A stretch of 25,199 nucleotides of DNA, from assembly GCA_910589395.1 (NCBI GenBank), contig CAJUTL010000039.1, positions 1 to 25,199 of the forward strand, written 5' to 3'. Positions 8,065 through 15,687 of the stretch are shown in pieces. The notes under the pieces are model-generated. The model searched no databases. It was given only the letters and a program-made list of their open reading frames with translations, and was not told where the DNA came from. The position numbers were made by a program, and so were the translations under genes. Each line of letters starts with the position of its first letter. The stretch's first letter is position 1. This stretch comes from an uncultured Oscillospiraceae bacterium. Lineage in GTDB: Bacteria; Bacillota_A; Clostridia; Oscillospirales; Acutalibacteraceae.

Positions 8065-8731
8065 CAAGCTTTTCCTGCTGCTTCTGACGCTTTGTTTTCT
8101 GTGTAGCTGCGAAAGCGATTCCTTAGCTTCCAGACCTTGGATCAAAGGGTATTCTCCCCGGCCTGATAACTACAATCCTGCTGACTATACAAACTTATAT
8201 TTTAACAGCTACAAGGGACTATGTATTACCAACGCAGAAGAAGAAACTTTTCACTATGACGGAGACTATCTATGTAATGGTATTACTTACTTGTATTATG
8301 GGAATATGAAAATCTATCGCGCTCATTTTGCGATTGGTTTCGGCGCGATGACAGAATTGGAGGTCCTTTCCAGCCGGTATTACATGTTTGAATATTCCCT
8401 GAACCCAGGCACGGACATTTCTCTCAGCATAAACGATACAAACGCTTATACGGGCAGATGCACGTATCCCTCTCCGGGCGTCACTGTCTCCGCCACTGCA
8501 ATCACCAAAGCTGTTTTATTCCAAAGCGGCACCGCCATTCTGGACGGTGATCTTTCCGAATTTGAGGTTTCCTATCAGCGCCCGGACAATACGGAAACTA
8601 AGTTATGTTTGACCGGCTCTGGGAAAGACCATGTGGAGGTTTATTACGAAAACGGCACACTTGTTGCCGAGGGCGAGGAACTGGAATATTACGTTACGAA
8701 GGAACCAATCTGGCAGGCTCTACCTGAATAA
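8048..8731 (+). CDS. Predicted lipoprotein sharing the C-terminal domain of the SLH peptidase
   Basis: 227 aa with a lipoprotein signal peptide: basic start, hydrophobic core at residues 8-18, lipobox LCSC with Cys21 as the lipidated residue, so it should be anchored to the outer face of the membrane. GGGAGG precedes the ATG. The mature part aligns with the end of the upstream SLH peptidase: LCITN with LIITN, NMKIYRAHFAIG with DMEIYDFRPIIG, DLSEFEVSYQ with CLEEFEVGYY, and VEVYYENGTLVAEGEELEYYV with the equivalent DYTDGLLSAAGEMEQYTV. It is therefore a free membrane-anchored version of that domain. The gene begins 17 bp after the peptidase stop and is surely co-transcribed. Possible roles are partner, immunity or assembly factor for the peptidase; none is shown by the sequence. 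Confidence 0.75.
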   Translation: MKPLLHKLFLLLLTLCFLCSCESDSLASRPWIKGYSPRPDNYNPADYTNLYFNSYKGLCITNAEEETFHYDGDYLCNGITYLYYGNMKIYRAHFAIGFGAMTELEVLSSRYYMFEYSLNPGTDISLSINDTNAYTGRCTYPSPGVTVSATAITKAVLFQSGTAILDGDLSEFEVSYQRPDNTETKLCLTGSGKDHVEVYYENGTLVAEGEELEYYVTKEPIWQALPE

Positions 8732-8775
8732 TCTGGGAGGGCACTCTAATGAAAACCCTGCTTCAAAGAGTTTAA
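8725..8775 (+). pseudogene. Start-site repeat copy B with an 8-codon remnant ORF
   Basis: After the duplicated ribosome site the ATG at 8749 opens MKTLLQRV and stops at TAA 8773-8775. The first codons match MKPLLHK of the lipoprotein and MKRLLHK of the SLH gene at 8863. The simplest reading is the stump of a third gene copy. A translated leader upstream of 8863 is an alternative. The 87 bases from 8776 to 8862 hold no further recognisable coding sequence. Confidence 0.55.
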
Positions 8776-8862
8776 CGGCTCTTCTGAAACAGCGGGATAG
8801 CTCTCTGCAAGCTTTATTCCGGCAGTTTTATTTTTCCGCCCTACCGGTTGAGAGGAATATTT

Positions 8863-9588
8863 ATGAAACGACTCCTGCATAAGCTTCTGCTTTTGATCGT
8901 TTCCACGGCTCTGATCCTGCAAAGCAGTTCCATAGCCTTGGCAAAAACAGAATCTGCCGTTTCTTGGTTTGCCGATGTCTCTCTGGGGAAGGAGGGCTTT
9001 TATGATGACGTCATATATGCTGGGTGGGAGCTCGGTTTCTTCTATGGAACCGCTCCGGAACAATTCTCTCCCAGGAAACCGGTGACCCTGGCGGAATCCG
9101 TTACTTTTCTGGGAAGAGTATACGAGAAGCTTTCCGGGATAAAGCTGGAAGAATCGTACAGCGTTGCGGATATTGACCCCGGCAGGTTTTACAGCCGGTA
9201 TGCCATATGGGCCAGAGAGAAGGGGCTTCTTGATCCTTTTTTCCAAAAAAGTTTCCAGCCGGAGCATCCCATGACCAGGGAAGACACCGCGATTCTGCTT
9301 TACAGATTTCTTCTGCTCTTTGATACCACGAAAATGATAGGCATGGAAAACGCCTTTCACTATGCGGACGAGGAAGAGCTTTCCACGGAAGGGCAGGCGG
9401 CTGTATACACACTTTCCGCTATTCCCCTTGTTCCCTATGACCGATGTGACTATGAAAAAAAGTGGCTGGCCCCCGCAAAAAATACCTTGCGCAGGGAAAT
9501 GGCTTCTTATACAATGCGGATATGGCGTATTGCAGCCATATCAATGATTTCGGCAAAATCAAGGGCAAGGACGGAACCGGCCCGTTAA
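8863..9588 (+). CDS. Short SLH-domain surface protein
   Basis: 241 aa starting at the ATG preceded by GAGAGGAA. Signal peptide MKRLLHKLLLLIVST with cleavage near IALAK. The mature protein consists almost only of SLH-like repeats: WFADVSLG to FLGRVYEKL (about 35-87), YSVADIDPG to LLYRFLLLF (about 93-150) and a weaker HYADEEEL to REMASYTM (about 165-220). No effector domain is visible, so it may be a wall-binding structural or adaptor protein, or a remnant. The last 20 residues (basic, after MRIW) look unlike an SLH end and could reflect another late frameshift. Third gene of the peptidase-lipoprotein operon. Confidence 0.75.
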   Translation: MKRLLHKLLLLIVSTALILQSSSIALAKTESAVSWFADVSLGKEGFYDDVIYAGWELGFFYGTAPEQFSPRKPVTLAESVTFLGRVYEKLSGIKLEESYSVADIDPGRFYSRYAIWAREKGLLDPFFQKSFQPEHPMTREDTAILLYRFLLLFDTTKMIGMENAFHYADEEELSTEGQAAVYTLSAIPLVPYDRCDYEKKWLAPAKNTLRREMASYTMRIWRIAAISMISAKSRARTEPAR

Positions 9589-9606
9589 GTTCAATCAAAA
9601 ACAACC

Positions 9607-9739
9607 GTGAAAATTTCTTTCAGAAAAAAAAAGGGGGGGGGGAACCGCCGTATATTGGCAGCTCCTCCCTCTCTTGTTTTTGGGGCTTATAGTACAATGC
9701 TTTTCCCCGAAAGCACCCACTTTTTTCGTTAAATATTCC
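9607..9739. repeat. Terminator-region repeat, diverged copy of 5763-5889
   Basis: It matches 5763-5889 along most of its length, but the left arm of the hairpin is replaced by an A9G10 tract (9624-9642). GGCAGC, CTCCCTCTCTT and TTGGGGCTTATA are conserved. As a terminator for the SLH operon it is weaker than its relative, although the G-run could pair with the later CCTCCC. Confidence 0.65.
9624..9642. repeat. A9G10 homopolymer pair
   Basis: Nine A (9624-9632) are followed directly by ten G (9633-9642), the longest G-run I see in the window. The corresponding place in the 5763 copy reads AGAAAAGGAGCGGGG, so the tracts probably grew by slippage. Length calls here are likely to be unreliable in sequencing. 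Confidence 0.8.
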
Positions 9740-10048
9740 AAGGAAAAATTAAGGTCGAGATTCTTCGTAAAGAAGTGAAACTTCTTTTCCTCAGTAATGA
9801 CAAAGAAGAGACCTTGACCTTTTTTAACGACTAACAACTAGTTCGCTAAATCATAATTTAAGGGTAAGTCGCATATTTCACTTCTGTCATTCTGAGCCGC
9901 CAAAGGCGGTGAAGAATCTCGCCCTTCTCTAACGACTAACAACTAACAGCTAACGACTATTATCATCTTCCTTGTGGTCGGCAAAATAACTATATTCTCC
10001 CGTACCAAACAGGAACATGTGTGCCTGCTCATTGCTCATTTTTAATTG
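9740..10048. repeat. Gene-free stretch with dispersed repeats
   Basis: No coding sequence is supported. Visible elements are AAGGTC with GACCTTGACCTT around 9750-9820 (imperfect inverted repeat), CTAACAACTA words at 9828-9840 and 9930-9958, GTTCGCTAAATCATAATTTA (9841-9860), and a hairpin-bearing repeat at 9886-9920 (GTCATTCTGAGCCGCC, then GGCGG, then GAAGAATCTC). These belong to the families also seen at 1-255, 18480-18660 and the right end of the window. Confidence 0.65.
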
Positions 10049-10681
10049 CTAATGATTCCTTTCCTCCCGTTCCCTGAAAAACTCCTCGCAGAAGCGGTTC
10101 CACTGCTGCTCGTATTCCTCATGGGGGAGAAGCTTCAAATCCATAGGGGTGAACACGCCCCGCTTTTGGGCCTCCGCGGCGAATTCCAGCAGCACCTCGT
10201 TTTCCTCCGCCAGAAAGCCCCGAACTGTGGGAAAACCCTTTTTTGCCGCCAGATACAGCCGGGTGTGGCCATCGCAGGAAAGGTACCGTTCTCCATAACG
10301 GATCAAGGGAATGACGATTTCCTCCCAGGCGGAAATAAAATCCTCCACCGCCCGCAGCTTTTCCTCGTCTACAAAAAACTGAGAGGGCTGAATTTCCGAA
10401 AGCGTTACCGGAAACAGCTCTACCGGGGGAAATTCGGCGATCAGCGTTCCATCTTCTTTCAGAAACCGTGTAATATGCTCCGCGTAAAAGCGAAAGGTTT
10501 CTATCAGCTCCTTGTACGCTTCCCCGCTTTCGGGAAGCTCTCCCAGCCGGATCACGGCTGTGGTTTCCCCTGTAATTTCCACCTCGCAGGGAATGCCATC
10601 CACCAGAAAACACCCGTGCTGGCGCAGAGCCTCTTCCCGAAACCGGGAGTCCTTGTAATTGTCGATCCGCTCTATTTCCAT
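10049..10681 (-). CDS. ParB/Srx-like domain protein of unknown role
   Basis: 210 aa. The middle contains a ParB N-terminal-like pattern: LSEIQPSQFFVDEEKLRAV, then VIPLIRYGERYLSCDGHTRL, then AAKKGFPTVRGF. This is the 'I-x-P-S-x ... DGHTR ... AA ... G' signature of the ParB/sulfiredoxin-like fold, found in nucleotide-using enzymes and DNA-binding proteins. The flanks are acidic and show no helix-turn-helix, so chromosome partitioning is unlikely. I start at 10681 because CGAGG lies eight bases upstream and the ATG follows the previous stop by one base; the ATG at 10723 lacks a well-spaced site. It is the last gene of the GH3/zinc-ribbon set. The fold is a moderate-confidence call; the biochemical role is unknown. 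Confidence 0.7.
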   Translation of the reverse strand: MEIERIDNYKDSRFREEALRQHGCFLVDGIPCEVEITGETTAVIRLGELPESGEAYKELIETFRFYAEHITRFLKEDGTLIAEFPPVELFPVTLSEIQPSQFFVDEEKLRAVEDFISAWEEIVIPLIRYGERYLSCDGHTRLYLAAKKGFPTVRGFLAEENEVLLEFAAEAQKRGVFTPMDLKLLPHEEYEQQWNRFCEEFFREREERNH

Positions 10682-10682
10682 A

Positions 10683-12020
10683 TCAGGAACCTCGATATTC
10701 CTTAGAGTAAAGTTCTGTGCCATCTTCCGCTATATATTTGAGGACAATAACGGGGTCTTCTACTTCCACCAGGGTCTTTAAGAGATTTGCCATGCTAGCA
10801 TATTTTTCGCTTAAATCTTTATCATCTAAATAACTTCTCACAGCTTCCACAAAGGCCTTCTCATCCACATCATATATGTCTTTATAAATATAAGTATAAA
10901 TAAGCTTGTTTTCCTGCCCAGATATTTCAACTTCTAGGATGTCTGGATCTGTCATTTCCCGCAAGTTTTTCAACTGCAATTGCACAAGATCAGACTGAAC
11001 ATACTCTTCCATGGTCTTAAACTTGCCCTCAGCTGTAAAGCCACGCTCTTCTTTCTGTTTTTTCCACGCCTTTACCTCATATTTTCCAATCAGGTCATAA
11101 ATCTCCTCATCACCGTTCAAAATCTCTAAACTTTGCTCCAGCGCACTGGCAGCTGCTTCATAATCACCTTGAGCATCGTACGCCTCTACCGCCAGCAAAA
11201 GATCCCGCTTGTACGACTGACAAAAGGCTTTCACCTTTCCTTGGGCCGCTTCATACTGCAAGTCGTCCTCTACCACCTTATTATAGTACGAAAAGGCTTC
11301 TGTATCCTCTCCCTTCTTTTCCGCTTCTACAGCCTTCTCAAAATCTACTTTGGATTGCCGCAGCACTTTCAGATCCTGCACAAGCCCCGGCAGTCCGTTT
11401 TCTGTACAGTAAGTGGACAAGGTTTTAATCAGCGCTTCCGCTTCTTCATACGCAATTTCTCCCCAGTTGTACTCTTCATAGGCGTTTTCTGCCAGCTCTG
11501 TGAACCGGTCGATAGCCTGAAGCCTGTTTTCGTCATCTAAAAGCTCCAGTTGAAGCCCGGCCGTTTCATAGTCTTCCGTCCCCATAGCCCGGTTGTAGAC
11601 CTGGAGGGGAGCGTTGTACCACCCCAGAAAACAGGCCAAAGCAATACCAGCCACTACAAGAAAGCCCCCAACGCTTCCCAGGACGATCCAGCGGGTCTTC
11701 TTTTTGGAGGGCTGCTTCGGAAAGCCGCCCGGCGCAAACTGAGGCGCGGCAGACGGCGCAGGCGCATAGCCATAGCCGGGCTGCTGGGGCGCCTGTCCGG
11801 CCTGCTGAGATTCATAAGGCCCCTGCTGGGGTATGTAAGGAGCCTGGGGCGGAACGACAGGCTGCTGAGGACAGGCGTTCTGGGGAACCTGCTGATGCCC
11901 CGCTTCCGGTCTTCCCTGAGAAACAGGGGCGGCAGGGGCCGCGGGCTGCACGGGCGCTCCGCAAAACGGGCAGAACCGTGTATTCTCCGGTATTTCTCTG
12001 TGACAGTTTCTGCAAATCAT
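10683..12020 (-). CDS. Zinc-ribbon single-pass membrane protein with helical extracellular region
   Basis: 445 aa. An N-terminal zinc ribbon (Cys3, Cys6, Cys17, Cys20 in MICRNCHREIP and RFCPFCGAP) is followed by a Pro/Gln/Ala-rich linker (about 22-105), a basic KKKTR stop and one membrane helix (about 111-134). The outer part is helical with TPR-like stretches (EKKGEDTEAFSYYNKVV, QGDYEAAASALEQSLEI). The last 100 residues (DILEVEISGQENKLIYTYIY and onward) resemble the C-terminal domain found in many Firmicute zinc-ribbon membrane proteins (DUF4854-like, low certainty). I start at 12020, where AAGGAG lies six bases upstream; earlier in-frame ATGs at 12038 and 12098 lack sites. It lies 81 bp behind the GH3 gene and one base before the ParB-like gene. 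Confidence 0.72.
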   Translation of the reverse strand: MICRNCHREIPENTRFCPFCGAPVQPAAPAAPVSQGRPEAGHQQVPQNACPQQPVVPPQAPYIPQQGPYESQQAGQAPQQPGYGYAPAPSAAPQFAPGGFPKQPSKKKTRWIVLGSVGGFLVVAGIALACFLGWYNAPLQVYNRAMGTEDYETAGLQLELLDDENRLQAIDRFTELAENAYEEYNWGEIAYEEAEALIKTLSTYCTENGLPGLVQDLKVLRQSKVDFEKAVEAEKKGEDTEAFSYYNKVVEDDLQYEAAQGKVKAFCQSYKRDLLLAVEAYDAQGDYEAAASALEQSLEILNGDEEIYDLIGKYEVKAWKKQKEERGFTAEGKFKTMEEYVQSDLVQLQLKNLREMTDPDILEVEISGQENKLIYTYIYKDIYDVDEKAFVEAVRSYLDDKDLSEKYASMANLLKTLVEVEDPVIVLKYIAEDGTELYSKEYRGS

Positions 12021-12101
12021 AGGTTTCTCCTTATCCATTCCCACAATATTTTTCCCTTTGCGGGCCGCCAAAGCTGCCGGCCCCCGCAAGCCTGACAAAC
12101 A

Positions 12102-14351
12102 CTATCTTTTATACTTTTCTGTTCTGCCGTCTGAAATAGGGCCGCTCCAATTCAGGCCGAAGCCGAAATCATAGGTGTTCCCGCACTCGTCCGTATAGGG
12201 AAGCATATCGAAGGGAACGTCCTCCTGCTGGGTCTCCACGGTGTCCATATCCTTGGGCAGCTGGATAGGCAGCAGGCCGCCGGGCTCCGCGTTTCCCACC
12301 AGAATGTCCAGTTCGGCCTGGGCCTGTACGCCGAAATGGGCTACAATTCCTGCCGCCTCCTGTTCAAATTCCGCCATGACCATGGGCTTATTCAGCTCGG
12401 CAATGACGATGACCGGCTTTTCGCCCATGCGGTCCTTGGTTTCCAGAATGTTGGCTAGATCCCGCTCGTTGGCGGCCCGCACCGTTTTGCCCCGGTAGCC
12501 CCGGTCGGTGAAATCCTCGTAAGGATCTCCCCCGGCAATGCTGTGCTCTCTGGCCTTTTCCGCCGTGTAGGGAGAAAATTGCAGGCTGACGGGGAGGTAG
12601 CCGTTGCCGCCACGTTCCCGGTCGCTGGTCTCATAGGGATTGGTAATGGGCGTTTCCACAAACACCAGCCCCACGTCCGCCTCCTCCGGGGTATCCACAA
12701 CGGTGAAATATTTGGAAAGCAGGCTTTTGGGAACCGGGTCAAAGTCCCGGGCCTCGTCCATGTTGCGGAAGAAGGCGGGGGTGGCGTCTATGTGGCGGCG
12801 GGGCACGTAAACCTTCACGCCCTTTCTCAGGGGCAGCACGTTTTCTTTATTTTTCAGCAGGATCACCGATTTCAGCTGGGCTTCATAGCCCTCCCGGCAG
12901 AATTCCTCGCAGCCTACCAAAGCCGCGCTCTCCTCCGGGTCGAGATAGGGGTTTTCAAAAAGCCCGCAGCGGAAGGTGTTGAGAAGCAGCCGCACGGCGG
13001 ATTCCTCAAACCGCCTGCGCATGGTCTCTTCCCCGTATTTCTCACAGCCCAGGCGGTAGGCCTCCAGCACCGGGCCGGCCTCCGCGTTACCGCCGAACTG
13101 ATCCACGCCGTTCATGAGAATGCGCAGGTGGCGCTCCGCCTCGCTTAATTCCTCCACGCCCCAGCAGCGGCTGGCAAAGCCTTCTACGCCTTCCCCGTGG
13201 TCGGCGGTAATGCCCCAGTCGGTACAGACCACGCCCTCGTAGCCGTACTTTTCCCGAAGCAGGTCGTGAATGATGTATTCGCTGTAGGAATTTCCCACGT
13301 TTTCGCCGTTCTTTTGATCCTGGCCCCAGGAAACCGAATAGTAGGGCATAATGGCGGAGGCGGCGCCGGTGGGGCCGGAAAGCCGGAAGGCCCCCTCCAA
13401 AAAGGGCTTCAGGTGTTCTTCAAAATTATTGCCGGGATATACCGCGTATTTGCCCCAGGCGTAGTGGGCGTCTCTTCCCCCTTCGCAGGTACCGCCGCCC
13501 GGCCAGTGCTTCGCCATGGCGTTTACGCTGTCCCGACCCCAGCCGGTTTTCTCCCCCTCGGTGGTCTGCATGCCGTCGCAGTATGCCCTTGCCATATCGG
13601 CGGAAAGCCCGGCGTGCTCGCCGAAGGTATCGCCGAAGCGCATCCAGCGGGGCTCGGTGGCAAGGTCAATCTGGGGAGAAAGGGCGGTGGCGATGCCCAT
13701 GGCCCTGTACTCCCTGGAAGCGATCTCCGCGAAGCGCCTGCACAGCTCCGGGGAGAAGGTAGCGGACATGGCAAGGCCCTCGGGCCACTTGGAAACGTCG
13801 CCGCCCGCGCCGCCCCGGTATTCCGCGCCGGAGGAGGCCGCGCCGTGGCGGGGGTCGCTGCTGGTGTTCACCGGCAGGCCCAGGGGCAGGCTTTCCGCCA
13901 TGGCCTGCATTTCGTTGTTCCACCGGGCGGCGGTATCGGCGTTTTCCAGCTTCATGGCCAGAATGTGCCGGATATTGTCTTTTTCCAGCAAAGCCTTCTG
14001 CTGGTCGGTCAGGGCCCAGGGCTTTTCCCCGCTTTCCGGGAAGGTCTTTCCGCCATAGGTGCCGGGGAAGGGGCCAAAGGGCATGGCCGGTACCATTTGA
14101 TGGGGGGAATAGAGCATCAGCCCGGCGATCTGCTCCACCGTCATGCGGGAGGCCAGATCCTTCGCCCTTTCCTTCGGGGGAAGCCGCCAGTCCTCATAGG
14201 GCAGAAGCTCCCCGGTTTTCGCCAGGTCCTTAAAATAGCAGCCGTCCCGCTCCAGAAGCTCCACCCCGGAATCCGGGCTGAAGCCCAGGGCGGGGCCGTT
14301 TTTGTTTTCCACGATCACAAATTTTCCGTCCTTTGAGCGCTTTTTTTCCAC
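12102..14351 (-). CDS. GH3 family glycoside hydrolase (beta-glucosidase/xylosidase type)
   Basis: 749 aa, GTG start with AAGGAA upstream. The (beta/alpha)8 domain (about 65-440) contains NAMAKHWPGGG, the family Lys-His dyad region, and GVVCTDWGI with predicted nucleophile Asp378. The second alpha/beta sandwich domain follows (about 480-735: SVILLKNKENVLPL, PVIVIAELNKPMVM, GGLLPIQLPKDMD), ending NTYDFGFGLNW. There is no signal peptide and no FnIII tail, so the enzyme is probably cytoplasmic. The linkage specificity cannot be read from the sequence; with the alpha-xylosidase nearby, xyloglucan- or beta-glucoside-derived oligosaccharides are reasonable substrates. Unusually, the gene shares a strand and short spacing with the zinc-ribbon and ParB-like genes. 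Confidence 0.9.
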   Translation of the reverse strand: MEKKRSKDGKFVIVENKNGPALGFSPDSGVELLERDGCYFKDLAKTGELLPYEDWRLPPKERAKDLASRMTVEQIAGLMLYSPHQMVPAMPFGPFPGTYGGKTFPESGEKPWALTDQQKALLEKDNIRHILAMKLENADTAARWNNEMQAMAESLPLGLPVNTSSDPRHGAASSGAEYRGGAGGDVSKWPEGLAMSATFSPELCRRFAEIASREYRAMGIATALSPQIDLATEPRWMRFGDTFGEHAGLSADMARAYCDGMQTTEGEKTGWGRDSVNAMAKHWPGGGTCEGGRDAHYAWGKYAVYPGNNFEEHLKPFLEGAFRLSGPTGAASAIMPYYSVSWGQDQKNGENVGNSYSEYIIHDLLREKYGYEGVVCTDWGITADHGEGVEGFASRCWGVEELSEAERHLRILMNGVDQFGGNAEAGPVLEAYRLGCEKYGEETMRRRFEESAVRLLLNTFRCGLFENPYLDPEESAALVGCEEFCREGYEAQLKSVILLKNKENVLPLRKGVKVYVPRRHIDATPAFFRNMDEARDFDPVPKSLLSKYFTVVDTPEEADVGLVFVETPITNPYETSDRERGGNGYLPVSLQFSPYTAEKAREHSIAGGDPYEDFTDRGYRGKTVRAANERDLANILETKDRMGEKPVIVIAELNKPMVMAEFEQEAAGIVAHFGVQAQAELDILVGNAEPGGLLPIQLPKDMDTVETQQEDVPFDMLPYTDECGNTYDFGFGLNWSGPISDGRTEKYKR

Positions 14352-14870
14352 GCGGCATCTTCCTTTCCGTCAAGCAAGATTCAGAACTTGTACCAACAGA
14401 GAAAGCGTACAGCTTTCCCCACTTCGGCGCTTTCAAAAAACATCGAGGTTCCTTTTCTCTTATTGTATCGGCGGCGGAAAAAATTGTCAAGATATCTAAA
14501 AAACTAAAACAGAAGAAAAATGAATCTGGGCGGTATGCCTTTGCTTCTTCCCTGCCGCGGCGGTTTCCTGCTTAGTGCAAATTTTCTATGATATTTTTCT
14601 GTTTTCTTAATTTTTTAGTGAATTTTATTGACTTTTCCTTGATTGAGGTGTAAAATCAGTACAGAACAACATTAACGCGTCCTTTTGAAGAATGCTTTAT
14701 CAAATTTCTGTTTTTTAGCCCTTGAAAATTTAACAATGCCCGAAATAATTTTTCGTAAAGTGATTTTGGACAAAGCGGCTTTCTTCTAACGCAAATTGTA
14801 GAGAAGAGAAAGGCGAAGTAAACCGATATAAAATCTTCATCTGTAGTATCTCTATAAAAGGAGGAATTCT
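14352..14870. other. Intergenic region between divergent GH3 and small-membrane-protein operons
   Basis: This 519-bp gap holds no gene I can support. The left part should carry the GH3 promoter on the minus strand. The right part holds the plus-strand promoter at 14628-14656 and a leader of about 208 bp. I searched the leader by eye for known riboswitch cores and saw none. The region is AT-rich compared with the GH3 gene. Confidence 0.6.
14628..14656 (+). promoter_or_regulatory. SigA-type promoter for the small membrane protein/SLH operon
   Basis: TTGACT (14628-14633) and TAAAAT (14651-14656) are separated by exactly 17 bp, each one base from consensus. Transcription would start near 14663, leaving a long untranslated leader before the GTG at 14871. 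Confidence 0.65.
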
Positions 14871-15128
14871 GTGTTATCTGAAAACGGAAAAGACTGGCTT
14901 CATTGTTCTGTTCTTGTTGCAGCCATCATCGTTGATTGTTTTGTTGTATCACACGTAAAACTGTTTTACAGCAGCTATTTAATCATTTTCGTTTTTTTAT
15001 GTTGCATTTTAAATGTTGGTCGTGATATTTCACAAAACAGGAAAAACAAGAATCGCCTGAAAGAAGAACCGGAAAAGGAAAAAGAGGATACTTCTCCAGT
15101 TTTTCAGGATGATGAAAGAAGGAAATAG
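14871..15128 (+). CDS. Small membrane protein with charged C-terminal tail (1 of 3)
   Basis: 85 aa starting at GTG with AAAGGAGG six bases upstream, a near-ideal site that decides the start. Two hydrophobic segments (about 12-28 and 33-50) are followed by a strongly charged tail (QNRKNKNRLKEEPEKEKED). The end SPVFQDDERRK closely matches SSVFRDEEKRK in the third small gene (15421-15687), so the two are paralogues. First gene of the operon leading to the second SLH protein. No family recognised. Confidence 0.65.
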   Translation: MLSENGKDWLHCSVLVAAIIVDCFVVSHVKLFYSSYLIIFVFLCCILNVGRDISQNRKNKNRLKEEPEKEKEDTSPVFQDDERRK

Positions 15129-15176
15129 CGGCAGTCTGTTTTCCCATAGTTTTTTCAAGAAAGGGGTGTTCCTTAA

Positions 15177-15377
15177 GTGCAAGACTGGTTTAGCAAAAAC
15201 AGAGAGGTGCTTTCCAGGCTTTGCCTTCTGTTTGCCGGAGTATTTAACGTCATTTATTTTTCCTTAAAGGATATCGTCTCTCCGGTAGCTTTGATATTTT
15301 GGTCATTCTATACCTGCATTTGTCTGGGGGTGGTCATATGGGCCCTGTGGAAAAAACTAAAATGCAATGACAGCTGA
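15177..15377 (+). CDS. Small two-helix membrane protein (2 of 3)
   Basis: 66 aa, GTG start with AAAGGGG upstream. Two hydrophobic helices (about 13-28 and 35-57) are separated by a short SLKDIVS loop and followed by a basic KKLKC end. It begins 48 bp after the first small gene and ends 43 bp before the third. It lacks the charged tail of its neighbours. Size and topology would suit a holin-like, regulatory or toxin-type peptide, but no motif supports one of these over the others. Confidence 0.6.
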   Translation: MQDWFSKNREVLSRLCLLFAGVFNVIYFSLKDIVSPVALIFWSFYTCICLGVVIWALWKKLKCNDS

Positions 15378-15420
15378 ATAAAATACAGCGTTTTTTATTC
15401 TTAAGAAAGGGGAGATTCTC

Positions 15421-15687
15421 TTGCCATATAAATACGAGCCTACCGTATCAGACCTTTACAAAAGCTGGCTGATTTGCAGTGTTTGCTCGCTTGGTATTAA
15501 CATCATAAGCTTCGGCTCGATCGGGGCGATCATAGTCACCGCGATCTCACTGCTGTTTTTTCTTGGATCACTGCTTTATCTCTGGTGGAAAAAGGCAAAA
15601 AGCAAGCGTGAAATTAGAGAAATCATGGAAAAATCCGAAAACGAACAAGATAGTTCTGTGTTTCGAGATGAGGAAAAGAGAAAATAG
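15421..15687 (+). CDS. Small membrane protein with charged C-terminal tail (3 of 3)
   Basis: 88 aa, TTG start with AAGGGGAG at good distance. Two hydrophobic segments (about 15-33 and 36-55) end in YLWWKKAKSKR, followed by a charged tail with the SSVFRDEEKRK ending shared with the gene at 14871. Three consecutive genes with non-ATG starts but strong ribosome sites is unusual. Role unknown. Confidence 0.62.
   Translation: MPYKYEPTVSDLYKSWLICSVCSLGINIISFGSIGAIIVTAISLLFFLGSLLYLWWKKAKSKREIREIMEKSENEQDSSVFRDEEKRK

Noticed and set aside
10682..10723. Upstream start for the ParB-like protein
   Set aside because: The ATG at 10723 overlaps the previous gene by about 40 bases and has no well-spaced ribosome site, unlike the ATG at 10681.
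13197..14336. 379-codon plus-strand open frame
   Set aside because: Antisense to the GH3 gene in GC-rich DNA; low-complexity Gly/Ala/Val product and no ribosome site.
14663..14870. Riboswitch in the long leader of the small-membrane-protein operon
   Set aside because: The leader is long, but I could not find a stable multi-stem structure or a known aptamer core, nor a terminator just before the first gene.
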